64,000 bases of DNA from Sulfurimonas sp. (GTDB taxonomy: Bacteria; Campylobacterota; Campylobacteria; Campylobacterales; Sulfurimonadaceae): the NCBI GenBank assembly GCA_026988315.1, contig JALSLJ010000095.1, positions 24,433-88,432 on the forward strand. The letters are read 5' to 3'. Shown here in pieces: positions 55,231 through 64,000 of this stretch. Within the stretch, counting starts at the first letter, position 1. Each line of letters opens with the position of its first letter. The position numbers and the translations under genes were made by a program. A model generated the notes under the pieces. The model ran no database searches and had not been told where the DNA came from. It saw only the letters and a program-made list of their open reading frames with translations.

Positions 55231-56085
55231 CTATTCACCCCAGCCGAGCTTTTCTTTTAATATATCAAAATAGTTGAAATCTTCTCTATGGATAAGTTTT
55301 GCTTTTTTTGAAGCTAACCTGATGTGAAGACTCTCATCCTCTTCAAGTTCATGCATATCTTGACCATCTACAATAATCAGAGCTCTGTTTTGCGGTGTTC
55401 TCATCTCTATGGAATATTTTCCAGGTAAAACAACTGGTCTTTGTGTGAGTGAGTGTGGACAGATAGGGGTCAGTGCAAAAACTTCAGTAAGAGGAAAAAG
55501 CACTGGTCCACCTGCTGAGAGGTTATAAGCGGTTGAACCAGTTGGTGTTGAGACAATAACACCGTCTCCATAATATTTGTTAAATGCTCTTCCATCAACA
55601 AGTGTTTCTATATGTATCATGTTTGATATAGATGGTCTTGTAAGAACAATATCATTAAAAGCATACATGGTGAGCTCTTCACCATTTCTTATCACCTTCG
55701 CTTCTAAAACGGCTCTCTCATCTATTCTACATTTATCTTCTATCATTTTAGCAACAAAAGAATCAAGTTCTGCCATACTTACATCAGATAAGAAACCAAG
55801 ATTTCCTGCATAAACACCTAAAATAGGGATGTCATAATCGAGGGATCTTCTAACAGCAGAGATAAGGGTCCCATCTCCACCAAGTGTTACAAGAGCGTCA
55901 CACTTTTTACATAACAGATTAAACTCCATCCCCATAACATCAATCATGCTACCGCTTATGCTTTCTACATAAATATCTATATTGTATTTTTTGAAAATTT
56001 TTTTTAGATTAAAGAAGCTTTCTTTTAGTTCTGGAGTGGATGGTCTTAAGATAACACCGATTTTTTTAATATGACTCGTTTGCAC
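55231..56085 (-). CDS. nadK: NAD kinase
   Basis: 284 aa. It phosphorylates NAD to NADP in the cytosol. The GGDG motif is VTLGGDGTLISAVRR (about 66-80). DRPSISNMIHIETL-like LTRPSISNMIHIE (about 148), YYGDGVIVSTPTGSTAYNLSAGGPVLFP (split over about 170-197) and IEMRTPQNRALIIVDGQDMHEL (about 225-246) are typical. The gene lies 31 bases downstream of a Fur-family regulator on the same strand. In related genomes recN often follows nadK; here a 105-base gap without an obvious gene separates it from the convergent ChaN-fusion gene. Confidence 0.96.
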   Translation of the reverse strand: MQTSHIKKIGVILRPSTPELKESFFNLKKIFKKYNIDIYVESISGSMIDVMGMEFNLLCKKCDALVTLGGDGTLISAVRRSLDYDIPILGVYAGNLGFLSDVSMAELDSFVAKMIEDKCRIDERAVLEAKVIRNGEELTMYAFNDIVLTRPSISNMIHIETLVDGRAFNKYYGDGVIVSTPTGSTAYNLSAGGPVLFPLTEVFALTPICPHSLTQRPVVLPGKYSIEMRTPQNRALIIVDGQDMHELEEDESLHIRLASKKAKLIHREDFNYFDILKEKLGWGE

Positions 56086-56116
56086 AATAACTCTTTTTTT
56101 AAGTTATTATACACTT

Positions 56117-56515
56117 TTATTTACATTTTGGACAGATACCATTAAAAATAATAGCGCTTTCATCTAAGCTATAGCTACTTAATTGTTTCGCATCACTTAA
56201 AACCTGAGAAATATCTAGGTCAATATCCATAATAGTTTGACATTGAGTACAAACAACATGAGAATGTTCCTCTTTTGTAAGCTCGTAAACACTTTTTTGA
56301 TGAGGAATTTTCACTTCACTTAAGAAAAATATATCTGTCATCGCATTTATATTTTTATAGATCGTTGCCAAAGAAACTGAGGGAAACTTACTCTTAAGGG
56401 AGTGATACAGTTGATCTATATTCATATGACCATTTACATATAACTCTTCAACTATAGTTAATCTTTGCGGTGTTACTTTTAAATTTTTTTCTTTTAATAA
56501 TGCTACATAGTTCAT
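56117..56515 (-). CDS. Fur-family metalloregulator (PerR-like)
   Basis: 132 aa. The winged helix is clear: LKVTPQRLTIVEELYVNGHMNIDQLYHSL and FPSVSLATIYKNINAMTD (recognition helix about 50-62). The dimerisation half has EHSHVVCTQCQTIMDID with the first Cys pair (CxxC) and FNGICPKCK with the second, a structural zinc site. His-rich sensing motif of classical Fur (HHDH) is replaced by the shorter EEHSH, so a PerR-type peroxide or another metal sensor is more likely than ferric-uptake Fur. The gene is transcribed with nadK behind it; NADP supply would fit an oxidative-stress link (inference). Confidence 0.88.
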   Translation of the reverse strand: MNYVALLKEKNLKVTPQRLTIVEELYVNGHMNIDQLYHSLKSKFPSVSLATIYKNINAMTDIFFLSEVKIPHQKSVYELTKEEHSHVVCTQCQTIMDIDLDISQVLSDAKQLSSYSLDESAIIFNGICPKCK

Positions 56516-56684
56516 AGTAAATTCTTTAATATATATTTATTTTGCAGAAAGTATTATAGTAGATAAATCTAAATATCTTCATTGTAATAAATTTCACTCA
56601 CGATTCTAATGAATCTTTAAGCTTTAAAGTAATTCTACCTAATTTTAGATATAATTGCAAAAAAATTTATAGGACTCTATATAT

Positions 56685-58442
56685 ATGAGAAGTCATTATT
56701 GTACAGATTTAAGTGAAGCAAATGTAGGTCAAGAGGTTGTCTTAGCTGGTTGGGCTAATAACTATCGTGATCATGGTGGGATTATCTTTATTGATTTACG
56801 CGACAAAAGTGGTTTAATCCAACTTACTTGTGACCCAGAAGATAGTGTTGAAGCTCATAAAACAGCTGATGGCGTTCGTGATGAGTATGTTTTAATAGCT
56901 AAGGGAACAGTTCGTCTTCGTGGTGAGGGCTTAACAAATCCACGCCTTCAAACAGGTGCGATTGAGATAATAGTTAGTGAACTTATTATTGAAAACAAAT
57001 CAGCTCCAGTTCCATTTGTAATTGGTGACAAAAATGTTGGTGAAGAAACAACACTTAAGTATCGCTACTTAGAACTTCGCGATCCTGATTTATACAGTGC
57101 ATTTCGTCTTCGCTCAAAAGCAGCAATCGCAGCTAGAAACATCTTAGATGAAAATGGTTTCTTAGAAGTTGAAACTCCTATCCTTACCAAATCAACTCCA
57201 GAGGGTGCTAGGGATTATCTAGTTCCATCTCGTGTTCACGATGGTGAGTTTTATGCGCTTCCTCAATCACCACAGCTTTTTAAACAGCTTTTGATGGTTG
57301 GTGGATTTGATAGATATTTTCAAATCGCAAAATGTTTTCGTGATGAAGACTTAAGAGCGGACCGTCAGCCCGAATTTACTCAGATAGATGTTGAGATGAG
57401 TTTTTGTAACCAAGAAGATGTTATAAAAGTAGCAGAGGACTTACTTGTTTCTATGTTTAAAGCTTGTGACATTGATGTGAAGCCACCATTTAACCGCATA
57501 ACATACAAAAATGCTATGGAGTGGTATGGTTCTGATAAACCAGATTTGAGATATGACTTAAAAATGGTTGATGTGATTGATATTTTTGAGCGTTGTGACA
57601 ATGAAATCTTTACTAATATCGCTAAGAAACCGCATATAAATCGCATAAAAGCCTTAAAAGTTCCGGGTGCTGATTTAGTGTTTTCAAAAAGAGAGATGAA
57701 AGCTTTTGAAACATTTGTGCGTCAATTTGGTGCACATGGTCTGGGTTATTTCCAGATGAAAGAAGATGGTCTTAAAGGTCCACTTACAAAATTCTTTAGT
57801 GAAGAGGATATTCAAGCAATTATCCAAAGAACAGAACTTGAAGTTGGTGATGTTGTATTTTTTGGTGCAGGTGACAAGAAAACTGTAATGGATTATATGG
57901 GTAGATTTAGAATTTTCATAGCAGAGCATGAAAAAATGAACCTTATTGATGAAGATGCATTTGAATTTGTATGGGTAGTTGACTTCCCAATGTTTGAAGT
58001 TGAAGATGGGCGTGTAAAAGCACTTCACCATCCATTTACACAGCCTAAAGATACAGATAAAGAGGATGTTGAAGAGATAGAGTCTATCGCTTATGACATT
58101 GTTTTAAATGGTACTGAACTTGGTGGTGGATCTATCCGTATCCATAAAGAAGCGGTTCAAGAAGAGGTATTTAAACTTCTTGGTATTAGTGAAGAGGAAG
58201 CACATGAGAAATTTGGCTTCTTACTTGATGCTCTTAAATTTGGTGCACCCCCACATGGTGGTTTCGCTCTAGGTTTTGATAGACTTATGATGCTGATTAC
58301 TAAAAAAGCAAGCATCCGTGATGTTATAGCCTTTCCTAAAACACAAAAAGCCTCTTGTGTCCTTACAAAAGCACCAAGTGCGGTTGATAACACACAACTC
58401 AGAGACTTGCACATCCGTCTTAGAGAACAGACAAAAGCGTAA
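56685..58442 (+). CDS. aspS: Aspartyl-tRNA synthetase
   Basis: 585 aa, bacterial type. An OB-fold anticodon-binding domain comes first ([30 protein letters not shown], split over about 14-43). Class II motifs follow: motif 1 at [23 protein letters not shown], motif 2 [28 protein letters not shown] (about 206-233) and motif 3 [14 protein letters not shown] (about 525). A GAD insertion domain lies between motifs 2 and 3. Campylobacterota usually have a non-discriminating enzyme that also charges tRNA-Asn for the GatCAB route; sequence alone does not settle that here. AGGA site upstream; the short adenylate kinase follows after 46 bases. Confidence 0.97.
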   Translation: MRSHYCTDLSEANVGQEVVLAGWANNYRDHGGIIFIDLRDKSGLIQLTCDPEDSVEAHKTADGVRDEYVLIAKGTVRLRGEGLTNPRLQTGAIEIIVSELIIENKSAPVPFVIGDKNVGEETTLKYRYLELRDPDLYSAFRLRSKAAIAARNILDENGFLEVETPILTKSTPEGARDYLVPSRVHDGEFYALPQSPQLFKQLLMVGGFDRYFQIAKCFRDEDLRADRQPEFTQIDVEMSFCNQEDVIKVAEDLLVSMFKACDIDVKPPFNRITYKNAMEWYGSDKPDLRYDLKMVDVIDIFERCDNEIFTNIAKKPHINRIKALKVPGADLVFSKREMKAFETFVRQFGAHGLGYFQMKEDGLKGPLTKFFSEEDIQAIIQRTELEVGDVVFFGAGDKKTVMDYMGRFRIFIAEHEKMNLIDEDAFEFVWVVDFPMFEVEDGRVKALHHPFTQPKDTDKEDVEEIESIAYDIVLNGTELGGGSIRIHKEAVQEEVFKLLGISEEEAHEKFGFLLDALKFGAPPHGGFALGFDRLMMLITKKASIRDVIAFPKTQKASCVLTKAPSAVDNTQLRDLHIRLREQTKA

Positions 58443-58488
58443 TATAAGATTATGATAAGAGTTACAACTCAATGTAGGGAGGCAATAA

Positions 58489-59067
58489 ATGCCGAGTCGT
58501 AAAAAACTTTTCTTAATTATCGGAGCTCCTGGCTCTGGTAAAACAACAGATGCAGAACTAATAGCACAAAAAAATGATAATATCACACACTACTCTACTG
58601 GCGATATGCTCCGAGCAGAAGTTGCAACTAAAAGTGAACTAGGGCTAGAGATAGATACATTTATCTCCAAAGGCCTCATTGTTCCTATTGAAGTGGCCAT
58701 AAAAACGATTACTAACGCCATTAAAAATACCCCCACAGATATAATCATCATTGATGGTTATCCTAGAAGCATGGAACAGTTACAAGCTTTAGATGAATAC
58801 CTCTCTAAAGACCTCTCTTTAGAGCTTATAAGTGTCATAGAGGTTGCAGTGAGTGAAGAAACTGCTAGAGATAGAGTTTTAGGTCGTGCTCGCGGTGCTG
58901 ATGATAACACTGAAGTGTTTGACAACCGTATGAAAGTTTATATAGAGCCATTGGCTGAGATCCAAGAATTTTATAACAAAAAAAATATATTAAAGGTGAT
59001 TTCTGGCGAGGGAACTATAGAAGAAATAGTTACTGAGATGGAAGCTTTTATACTTTCTAAAATATAA
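58489..59067 (+). CDS. adk: Adenylate kinase, short-lid form
   Basis: 192 aa with an excellent GGGAGG site. Catalyses ATP + AMP to 2 ADP. P loop GAPGSGKTT (about 12-20), NMP-binding helix [17 protein letters not shown] (about 36-52), [12 protein letters not shown] (about 86-97) and a short lid [17 protein letters not shown] (about 127-143) lacking the 27-residue long lid. This is the form typical of Campylobacter and Helicobacter and is presumably the native housekeeping enzyme. It is co-directional with aspS. The gene points tail-to-tail at a second, long-lid adenylate kinase only 126 bases away. Confidence 0.93.
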   Translation: MPSRKKLFLIIGAPGSGKTTDAELIAQKNDNITHYSTGDMLRAEVATKSELGLEIDTFISKGLIVPIEVAIKTITNAIKNTPTDIIIIDGYPRSMEQLQALDEYLSKDLSLELISVIEVAVSEETARDRVLGRARGADDNTEVFDNRMKVYIEPLAEIQEFYNKKNILKVISGEGTIEEIVTEMEAFILSKI

Positions 59068-59193
59068 TTAAATAAACTTCTTGTACAACCTAGGAAGTGA
59101 TGCTTTAGCTTCACCTGAGAGTGAGACTAAAGTCACACATCCGATAGGATTATATTGGAACTCAATATCCAAAACACTCTGGATGTTAGAGAA
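59068..59193 (-). pseudogene. Open 41-codon stretch after the long-lid adk stop, likely C-terminal remnant
   Basis: The whole gap between the two adenylate kinase genes is open on the minus strand, in the same frame as the long-lid adk and directly after its TAA. It reads like ordinary protein (VLDIEFQYNPIGCVTLVSL then SGEAKASLPRLYKKFI) and ends at a stop at the other gene's edge. It lacks a Met start. It may be the tail of a gene displaced when the long-lid adk arrived. The same DNA also folds as GTGA-CTTTAG-TCAC/GTGA-CTAAAG-TCAC (59097-59136), a possible terminator. Confidence 0.35.
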
Positions 59194-59886
<693 letters not shown>

Positions 59887-59913
59887 TTAAACTAACTATA
59901 AAAAAATAATTAA

Positions 59914-60990
59914 TTAATTATTTTTGGGAATAAAATAGATCACAGTTTCAAATATCCCCTCCATATAGTGTCTAATATAGATTTTATAACCATCATATAT
60001 GGCTAATACTTTTTCGGGAATTTTATACCAATCTTGCGCTCTATGATAGATACATATAGCTAAAACTGGTTTGTACTTTAAAATGGTTTCTTTTGCTCCA
60101 TCTATTGCATCTTGTTCCGCACCCTCAATATCGAGCTTGATGTAATCAACCTTTTCTTTTATGATGTTATCCAAAGTATCCACTTGCACACTTTGGGTAC
60201 CTTTGCCATAAATAGCCGAAAAAGATTTTTCTTCATTAAAATAAAGTGTTTCTTTTCTATTGGATATACCTAGGTTGATAAACTCTATATTTTCTAAATG
60301 ACCTAGATTACGCTTTGCAATTCTGAGGTTTTCTTGTATTGGTTCTATGAGGTATATCTTTTTAAAGTCGGGGTAGTTTTTTATAATCTGCGTGCAGGTA
60401 TCGCCAACATAGCCACCACCATCGACAAAAGTGATGTTTTTAATATTAGGTAATATTAATTTATCAAAATATTGATGTTGAGTGATATTTTTAAATCCAT
60501 CCATAAAATCTAAATCAAATGTTATTTTAAAATTTATAATTTTAAGAAAAATCTCTTGAGATATTTTATCCTCAAGTAGATTATATACTTTCTCGTATCT
60601 AGCACGATTTTTTTTAAAATCGTTTTCAAAATCAAGGATAAAAGGGGGTTCTGCTAAATCTAAAGAAGAGTATTTATAAAATGCAAGATAGTTAAAATGT
60701 TCAAAACCAAGTGCATCGAGTCTGCTTTTAACCTCTAAGGGGCTTCCTGTAGATACACTCAATATAATTGAGTTTTTGTCTATCTCATTTATGTTAAGTA
60801 TCTCTTTTTTACGGGAGCGTTGCACTCTTGTAAAGTCATCTATAACTCCATCAATTTCTATATGCTTGATGATGCTTTTTGTAAACTTATTGATGCCAAG
60901 GATATATTTTTTAACCTTAGTGGAGGAGATAAAAAGTTCCGTCAACTCTTTATCTCTTTTATTTATGTAATCAAAATCTACTAAGTTCAC
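59914..60990 (-). CDS. FkbM-family methyltransferase
   Basis: 358 aa, GTG start overlapping the preceding stop (GTGA). The SAM-binding region is in the C-terminal half: ITFVDGGGYVGDTCTQIIKNY (split: VDGGGYVGDT about 189-198), KIYLIEPIQENLRIAKRNL (about 210-228), ENIEFINLGIS, then the FkbM hallmark VDYIKLDIEGAEQDAIDGAKE (about 279-299) and LAICIYHRAQDWYKIP. FkbM proteins O-methylate sugars or other small molecules. The N-terminal 150 residues are not recognised but contain NIKKLDALGFEHFNYLAFYKY-like Rossmann features (SRLDALGFEHFNY). It is coupled to the 95-aa acidic protein; glycan methylation is a guess. Confidence 0.87.
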   Translation of the reverse strand: MNLVDFDYINKRDKELTELFISSTKVKKYILGINKFTKSIIKHIEIDGVIDDFTRVQRSRKKEILNINEIDKNSIILSVSTGSPLEVKSRLDALGFEHFNYLAFYKYSSLDLAEPPFILDFENDFKKNRARYEKVYNLLEDKISQEIFLKIINFKITFDLDFMDGFKNITQHQYFDKLILPNIKNITFVDGGGYVGDTCTQIIKNYPDFKKIYLIEPIQENLRIAKRNLGHLENIEFINLGISNRKETLYFNEEKSFSAIYGKGTQSVQVDTLDNIIKEKVDYIKLDIEGAEQDAIDGAKETILKYKPVLAICIYHRAQDWYKIPEKVLAIYDGYKIYIRHYMEGIFETVIYFIPKNN

Positions 60991-61274
60991 TCCTCAACAA
61001 ATCCAAAATCTTCATCATCACTACCCTTTTGAGCTTCTAAGATGTCATCAATAAGCTCTTTGCACTCATCTTCTTCGATATCACCGCTCTCTATGTCAGC
61101 TAATACATCTTTTAAATCAGCTTTAAACTCACGAAGCTCTTCTATCTCCTCTTTTGCATCTTCACTCGCTTCTTTATTGCCAGCTATCTCTTCGAAAATT
61201 TCATCCAATCTTTCATCTAAATCTGGAATAACACTCTTTGTAAGCAACTCTTCTAGTTTTTGAGCTTGAGACAT
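60987..61274 (-). CDS. Acidic helical protein of unknown function
   Basis: 95 aa, very acidic, predicted as one or two long helices: QAQKLEELLTKSVIPDLDERLDEIFEEI, then EDAKEEIEELREFKADLKDVLADIESGD and ECKELIDDILEAQK (each stretch separate). No family is recognised and there is no signal peptide. It overlaps the FkbM methyltransferase gene by four bases, so the two are translated together and the small protein may be a partner or adaptor (inference). Heavy Glu/Asp use generates a Ser-rich shadow frame on the other strand, which I discard. Confidence 0.75.
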   Translation of the reverse strand: MSQAQKLEELLTKSVIPDLDERLDEIFEEIAGNKEASEDAKEEIEELREFKADLKDVLADIESGDIEEDECKELIDDILEAQKGSDDEDFGFVEE

Positions 61275-61402
61275 ACTACACCTTTATATTCTATTTTTGA
61301 AATGATACTCTAAATTCATACATATTGGTATTAATTTTATATATTTAAAACCTAAATTTTAGTAGAATAAAAGATCATATAATAAAATTTTGGAGCATCC
61401 CC

Positions 61403-63280
61403 TTGAAACTCTCTTTATCTCTCCTCGCCCTCGCCTCATCTTTGTACGGATACACCTACACTGGATGTGGTGAAAATAAAAAAGATGCACTTTTTGAACT
61501 AAGTGGAAACATAAAATCTTCTATTGAAAATAATTTTGAGCAAACAATACAAACCAATAACAATGAAGATGATGTACAAACAAAAATATCATCGTATATA
61601 AGTGCTTCAACTAACCTTTCTTTGGTAAACATAGTATATAAAAGAAAAAATCCTAACGAGGTTTGTGCCTCAGTAACGAAAGAGGATCAAGCAAAAAATA
61701 CAAAAAAAATGTTAGAAACTGCTCTTCTTTATAAAGAAGAAAATCTTCCAATCAACATAGATAAAAAAGCTCAAAAGCTTAATTTATGGCTCAAAGATAT
61801 TGAACAACTTAGATATTTACTTCCCGTATTTATGGATGACACTCAAGAAGCACAAAAAATACTTAACAAAAAAGAGAAACTATTTAATGATTTATACAGC
61901 CAAGCACTTGCTCATTCAGAGTCTCTAGTTTGGAGAAGTTGTGCTAAAAACAAAGAGGATGCAAAAGCTGCATTAAATACAAAACTATTTAAAAATCAAA
62001 CAAAAAAGGAGATAGAAGGTTTCTTTGCTTCCATCGCTTCTGTATTTAGCTCAGACAAATCGCCAATGATAGATCTTTTTAAAGAGCAACTAAATTACAT
62101 CAAAAAAAGGGATCAAGAGTGTGCTGTTATTAAAAAAGATGAACTTTTAAATATAGCACAAAGCATGAATGCAGATGTTGCAAGATTTAATAAAAGCATC
62201 TTAGAAGAAAATCCAAAAAAACGTTACAAACAGATACATAATTATTTAGAGCACCTCAATGTTACAAAGGCACTTATAGAGCTCTATCCTGAAACTTTTA
62301 AAAACAATGATTTCTCACGAATTTCCAATACAAAAGAGATGCTTTCTGAAATCCTCAAAACTACATACCCACAAAATGTAATTTTTCATGTTAAGGGTAA
62401 ACAAGGAATTAGCATAAAATTAGACGGTAAAATAGTTCAAAATAATCAAAATTATTATATCCCACATGGTGAACATAGCTATACTATCACCACAAAAGAC
62501 AAATGTCCTATTAGTGGAACATTTAGCTTAGACTTAGAAGATGAAGAAAAAATTAGTGAAGATTTTTCATCCAATAACTACCCTACGGTTTTGTTTATCA
62601 CAGATAAAACACCAAATATTGTTGTGAATGGGCAAATTGTTAAGCCAAATACAATTACCCCTATCAAAGAGTGCAACGCAGATGTTAGATATGTAGTGAA
62701 ATTCGCAGGACAAAATAGAGATGGAGAATTAAGTTTATCACCAGGAAAAGCCCATCAAATCGAGTTGAATTTTTTAACAAAAAAAGAGTTAGAAGTCTTT
62801 AATGATGCGAAAACTAAATATTTTACAACAACAAGTGGAGCGAAATTTTCAGAATCCCTCACCTTGGTTTCAGGTGAAAACTTAGAGTTTATTCTTGAAG
62901 ATGATGTTACAAATGGTGAGCTTAAACTTCACGAAAAAGGTAGCTTTAGATATAAATCAAATGATGGTTTTGTTGGTACTGATAGTTTTGAATTTGTTAT
63001 AAAAGCAAATGGCAAAACAAGTGCACCAAAAGTTGTCAACATTACAGTAAATGCTTCAACCACAGTGGTAAAAATAGCGAAAGTGGTGGCTGATATCAAC
63101 GAAACAGTAGAGGATACAAAAGTAATCGTGCAAGAAACCATAGATGAAGCTGAAGAAAAATACCAAAGATTTAAAATTTATGTAACTTCACAAGAGTTGG
63201 ATGTTGAGAAAATGAAAAAGTTAAAAGAGACCTATCCTAAAATGTTTTCAAGACTTGTTCAAGAGATGACTGGTAATTAA
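61403..63280 (+). CDS. Exported protein with LPP20-like start and Ig-like C-terminal domain
   Basis: 625 aa; TTG start with a GGAG site, then signal peptide MKLSLSLLALASSLYG. The first 100 residues (YTYTGCGENKKDALFELSGNI onward) follow the pattern of the LPP20/lipoprotein-associated domain. A helical section (about 105-310) comes next, with KNKEDAKAALNTKLF repeating the LPP20-type helix. After a linker (PEGA-like KGKQGISIKLDGKIVQNN) lies a bacterial Ig/cadherin-like domain around 490-550: GELKLHEKGSFRYKSNDGFVGTDSFEFVIKANG. A short coiled coil ends it. It is probably a periplasmic or surface protein. Function unknown. The next gene begins one base after its stop. Confidence 0.75.
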   Translation: MKLSLSLLALASSLYGYTYTGCGENKKDALFELSGNIKSSIENNFEQTIQTNNNEDDVQTKISSYISASTNLSLVNIVYKRKNPNEVCASVTKEDQAKNTKKMLETALLYKEENLPINIDKKAQKLNLWLKDIEQLRYLLPVFMDDTQEAQKILNKKEKLFNDLYSQALAHSESLVWRSCAKNKEDAKAALNTKLFKNQTKKEIEGFFASIASVFSSDKSPMIDLFKEQLNYIKKRDQECAVIKKDELLNIAQSMNADVARFNKSILEENPKKRYKQIHNYLEHLNVTKALIELYPETFKNNDFSRISNTKEMLSEILKTTYPQNVIFHVKGKQGISIKLDGKIVQNNQNYYIPHGEHSYTITTKDKCPISGTFSLDLEDEEKISEDFSSNNYPTVLFITDKTPNIVVNGQIVKPNTITPIKECNADVRYVVKFAGQNRDGELSLSPGKAHQIELNFLTKKELEVFNDAKTKYFTTTSGAKFSESLTLVSGENLEFILEDDVTNGELKLHEKGSFRYKSNDGFVGTDSFEFVIKANGKTSAPKVVNITVNASTTVVKIAKVVADINETVEDTKVIVQETIDEAEEKYQRFKIYVTSQELDVEKMKKLKETYPKMFSRLVQEMTGN

Positions 63281-63281
63281 T

Positions 63282-64000
63282 ATGAACTTTTATGCACTTA
63301 TCATTGGCACTGAAATCTTAAACGGACGCAGAGAAGATAAACATTTTGACTTTATCCGCGGGGAACTGCAAAAGTATGGTCATGAACTATTTGCTTCATT
63401 TATTATAAAGGATGATGCAAAACTGATAAAAAACACTTTTGAACTTATAAAAAATGATGAAGATTCTGTTATGTTTTCCTTTGGTGGGATAGGTTCAACT
63501 CCTGATGATTTAACAAGAGAAATAGCAGCGAGTGTTTTCACATCCAAACCACTTATGAGACACAAAGAATTTGAACAAAATATCATTGATAAATTTGCAT
63601 CCCAAGCTTACCCGCATAGAATCAATATGTCAGACTTACCTCAAGGCTCAGACCTGATTTTTAATCCAATCAACAATATGTCAGGCTTTTCTCTGCAACA
63701 TAGATTTTTCTTTGTTCCTGGATTTCCATCTATGGCACATCCAATGCTTAGTGATGTCATAGGTAGATTTTTTTCATTATCCGATGAAAAATTCAGATAC
63801 ACTCTGCTTGCTCAAACAAGTGAAAATACCCTTATAACCTTAATGAAACAAATTCCTAAAGATATAGAATTATCCTCTTTACCTATGCTTAACGATGGAG
63901 AACCACAGGTTGAACTTTCATTAATCAGCAAAGACAAAACCAGAGTAAAACACTACTTTAATCTCTTCATAGAACAACTCGATAACACTAACATCCCTTA
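63282..64000 (+). CDS. CinA/MoaB-like molybdopterin-binding-domain protein, cut by the window end
   Basis: At least 239 residues of an open frame running off the right edge. MNFYALIIGTEILNGRREDKHFDFIRGEL is the usual start of the MoCF (MoaB/CinA) domain, and FGGIGSTPDDLTREI (about 68-82) matches the GG-x-G-x-T-x-DD-T motif. FVPGFPSMAHPM is the family's 'PGvP.emk.m' segment. The C-terminal part seen so far fits the N-terminal half of CinA rather than free MoaB. In CinA this domain is an ADP-ribose or NMN-cycle pyrophosphatase. It is probably co-transcribed with the exported protein just upstream. Confidence 0.8.
   Translation, partial: MNFYALIIGTEILNGRREDKHFDFIRGELQKYGHELFASFIIKDDAKLIKNTFELIKNDEDSVMFSFGGIGSTPDDLTREIAASVFTSKPLMRHKEFEQNIIDKFASQAYPHRINMSDLPQGSDLIFNPINNMSGFSLQHRFFFVPGFPSMAHPMLSDVIGRFFSLSDEKFRYTLLAQTSENTLITLMKQIPKDIELSSLPMLNDGEPQVELSLISKDKTRVKHYFNLFIEQLDNTNIP

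Noticed and set aside
57684..58031. 115-codon minus-strand frame inside aspS
   Set aside because: Composition (Cys, Phe, His rich) is that of an antisense shadow and aspS is intact across it.
59097..59136. Irregular nested hairpin proposed as a small RNA
   Set aside because: No promoter or T-tract; it is more simply a convergent-gene terminator or a by-product of remnant coding sequence.

Overview
The window is AT-rich chromosomal DNA from a member of the Campylobacterota (Epsilonproteobacteria), most like a free-living Sulfurimonas-type organism. This rests on gene content: a non-classical succinate dehydrogenase/fumarate reductase with an HdrB-like third subunit (SdhABE), histidine kinases with the AHQWRQP phospho-acceptor box, the flgA-ubiX-coaD-tmk cluster, a short-lid adenylate kinase, a Psd/TruD/EF-P cluster, and many GGDEF/EAL proteins. 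No rRNA, CRISPR array or complete mobile element was seen. One tRNA (Leu, anticodon CAA) is present.

Layout. 1-900: start of a probable recN leaving the left edge, then decayed or doubtful coding sequence. 947-8921: metE, convergent dnaE, and an LTA-synthase-like membrane sulfatase-fold protein. 9072-13251: a tightly coupled trio of TonB-dependent-receptor-like outer membrane protein, small YfiR-like periplasmic protein and membrane GGDEF-EAL protein. 13253-15662 (minus): monoheme cytochrome, diheme peroxidase, thiL. 15759-20699: degenerate GGDEF protein, then sdhABE. 20793-22339: xthA, tRNA-Leu and gene remnants. 22340-28804: FIST-domain histidine kinase, REC-PAS-EAL response regulator, flgA, ubiX, coaD, tmk. 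28811-33783 (minus): a three-gene overlapping operon of a 16-repeat periplasmic protein, a histidine kinase and a REC-GGDEF regulator. 33909-40646: hisS, FMN glutamate-synthase-like protein, speA, cysE, aminotransferase. 40691-42620: small cytochrome with a CX4CH heme site, pepA. 42903-48239: LuxI/FeeM-like acyl transferase, TonB-dependent receptor, YfiR-like protein and GGDEF-EAL protein. 48309-51971: ychF, psd, truD, efp. 52285-56515: an M1 peptidase-ChaN-PDZ fusion, nadK, a Fur-family regulator. 56685-64000: aspS, two unlike adenylate kinases, an FkbM methyltransferase, an exported Ig-like-domain protein and a truncated CinA/MoaB-like gene.

The main theme is sensing linked to cyclic di-GMP. 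Five GGDEF-containing proteins lie within 37 kb, three with EAL domains. Two separate loci share the order 'outer membrane receptor, small periplasmic protein, membrane GGDEF-EAL protein', which suggests a module that carries an outer-membrane signal to c-di-GMP turnover, comparable to YfiBNR but with a TonB-type barrel in place of YfiB. One copy is preceded by an acyl-transferase of the LuxI/FeeM superfamily overlapping the receptor gene, so the signal could be a self-made N-acyl compound (inference). A third locus couples an unfamiliar periplasmic protein, built from four blocks of four 'TPxDVY' helical repeats, to a kinase and a diguanylate cyclase. These are the best candidates for an undescribed system. 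A second candidate is a pseudoknot-capable transcript leader followed by nine T's at 52094-52198.

All assignments come from reading the sequence and recalled family motifs. No database search was run.
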